Assembly: GCF_000737515.1 (NCBI RefSeq) | Contig: NZ_CP006587.1 | Span: 4,645,001-4,709,000, forward strand | Direction of reading: 5' to 3' | Origin: Hymenobacter sp. APR13 | Lineage (GTDB): Bacteria; Bacteroidota; Bacteroidia; Cytophagales; Hymenobacteraceae | DNA length: 64,000 nt | Part shown: piece after piece, positions 63,545-64,000 of the stretch | Layout of the letters: the number at the start of each line of letters is the position of its first letter | How positions within the stretch are numbered: position 1 is the first letter of the stretch | Translations under genes and position numbers: made by a program | The notes under the pieces: model-generated | Told to the model about the DNA's origin: nothing | Databases searched by the model: none | The model's input: the letters and a program-made list of their open reading frames with translations, nothing else

Positions 63545-64000
63545 CTAAGCGGCCTGCCCGAGGTGGGGCGTAGCCAGTGACTGCCCAATCTGGCGGGCGT
63601 GGTGACGTAGCAGGGCGGTGTACTTCTTGCGGCCGTGCTCCATGAGGATGGTGTTGACACTTATTTCCACCGTCCAGAGTGCATGGGGGGCTTTCTTCTG
63701 CCCCCCCGATGATGAGGAAGCAGTCAGCCTGCAGCACGTCAAGATAGAGGGTGGCCTAGCGGTCGTAGTCGTACTTCTCGATGGTAATCAGGAAGTGTGC
63801 CAGGTCGGGGCTGCTGGTGGTTTTGAAGTCGATGAGCGTGAGCTGGCGGCCGGCGCGGCTGCGCACCAACAGGTCCGGGCGGAGCTTCCCCCCTACTCCG
63901 GTGGCCGCGTGGATGGCAATGTAGGACTGTTCGGCGTGGCCGCGGTAGAGCAGGTCGCGGCAGTAGCGCTGGCGGCGCACTTGGCGGACCAGCGTTTCCA
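63545..64000 (-). pseudogene. PD-(D/E)XK nuclease gene, broken twice and cut by the window edge
   Basis: From the window end the frame reads ETLVRQVRRQRYCRDLLYRG, then GKLRPDLLVRSRAGRQLTLI and DFKTTSSPDLAHFL, with the catalytic PD...DFK arrangement. TAG at 63758-63756 replaces what is probably Gln (YDYDR-x-ATLYLD). Then one G too many in the G7 run (63707-63701) must be skipped to go on QKKAPHALWTVEISVNTILM and end at 63545. N-terminus lies outside the window. The original protein was presumably the first member of the RNA ligase operon. Confidence 0.8.

Noticed and set aside
12746..63758. Full reassignment of TAG to an amino acid in this organism
   Set aside because: Clearly genuine genes here end in TAG (PspC protein, TPR lipoprotein, DinB, the PLD-helicase), with no sensible protein beyond, so TAG works as a stop; only partial suppression remains possible.

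Overview
The window is high-GC DNA from a Bacteroidota bacterium, most likely Hymenobacter or a close relative. The evidence is promoters of the Bacteroidota type (TTTG, about 20 bases, TAnnTTTG), several exported proteins with type IX secretion C-terminal signals, and typical Hymenobacter-like gene content (MerTP with a GDCCVxC protein, YbaB, PDH E1-beta). No 16S gene is present, so the genus is an inference.

Layout. Bases 1-11,800 look like ordinary chromosome: a bestrophin-like channel, YbaB, a glycosyltransferase, a PspC-domain protein, a TPR lipoprotein, PDH E1-beta, two tandem GT-C-like membrane proteins, DinB, a thioesterase and a methyltransferase. From about 12 to 38 kb the content becomes plasmid-like and heavily decayed: an IS110 transposase with an internal amber codon, a mercury-uptake operon (ArsR-type regulator, MerTP, GDCCVxC protein) with no MerA in view, a TnpB element sitting inside a nucleotidyltransferase gene, a relaxase/MobC pair, an IS5 remnant, broken AraC and beta-lactamase-like genes, a nitroreductase/HxlR pair, and two iteron arrays. 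One array precedes a truncated Rep_3 gene, the other an intact one, which suggests a fused or integrated plasmid. From 37.8 to 39.7 kb lies umuDC. From 39.8 to 52 kb there are secreted proteins (NUC1 nuclease, a large T9SS protein, a vWA T9SS protein, lipoproteins, a hydrolase) and a second copy of an unrecognised three-gene set also found in decayed form at 17.5-20.1 kb. From 52 to 59.5 kb there are a TonB-like protein, a PLD-helicase-DUF3427 protein, an amber-interrupted YhcG-type nuclease gene and an amidohydrolase.

The most interesting part is 59.8-64 kb. Four elements lie on the minus strand in this order: a broken PD-(D/E)XK nuclease gene, an Rnl2-type RNA ligase, a tRNA-shaped RNA whose anticodon loop is 47 nt instead of 7, and a large RING-type protein of the MXAN_6230/SCO0854 kind. 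An RNA ligase next to a tRNA look-alike with an enlarged anticodon arm suggests an RNA-repair or tRNA-cleavage-response system in which the RNA is substrate, sensor or decoy.

Decay is striking and concentrated in accessory genes. Four conserved frames are interrupted by TAG, and five are shifted by one base in short G/C runs, while the core genes are intact. All coordinates and folds were worked out by eye; no database search or folding program was run.
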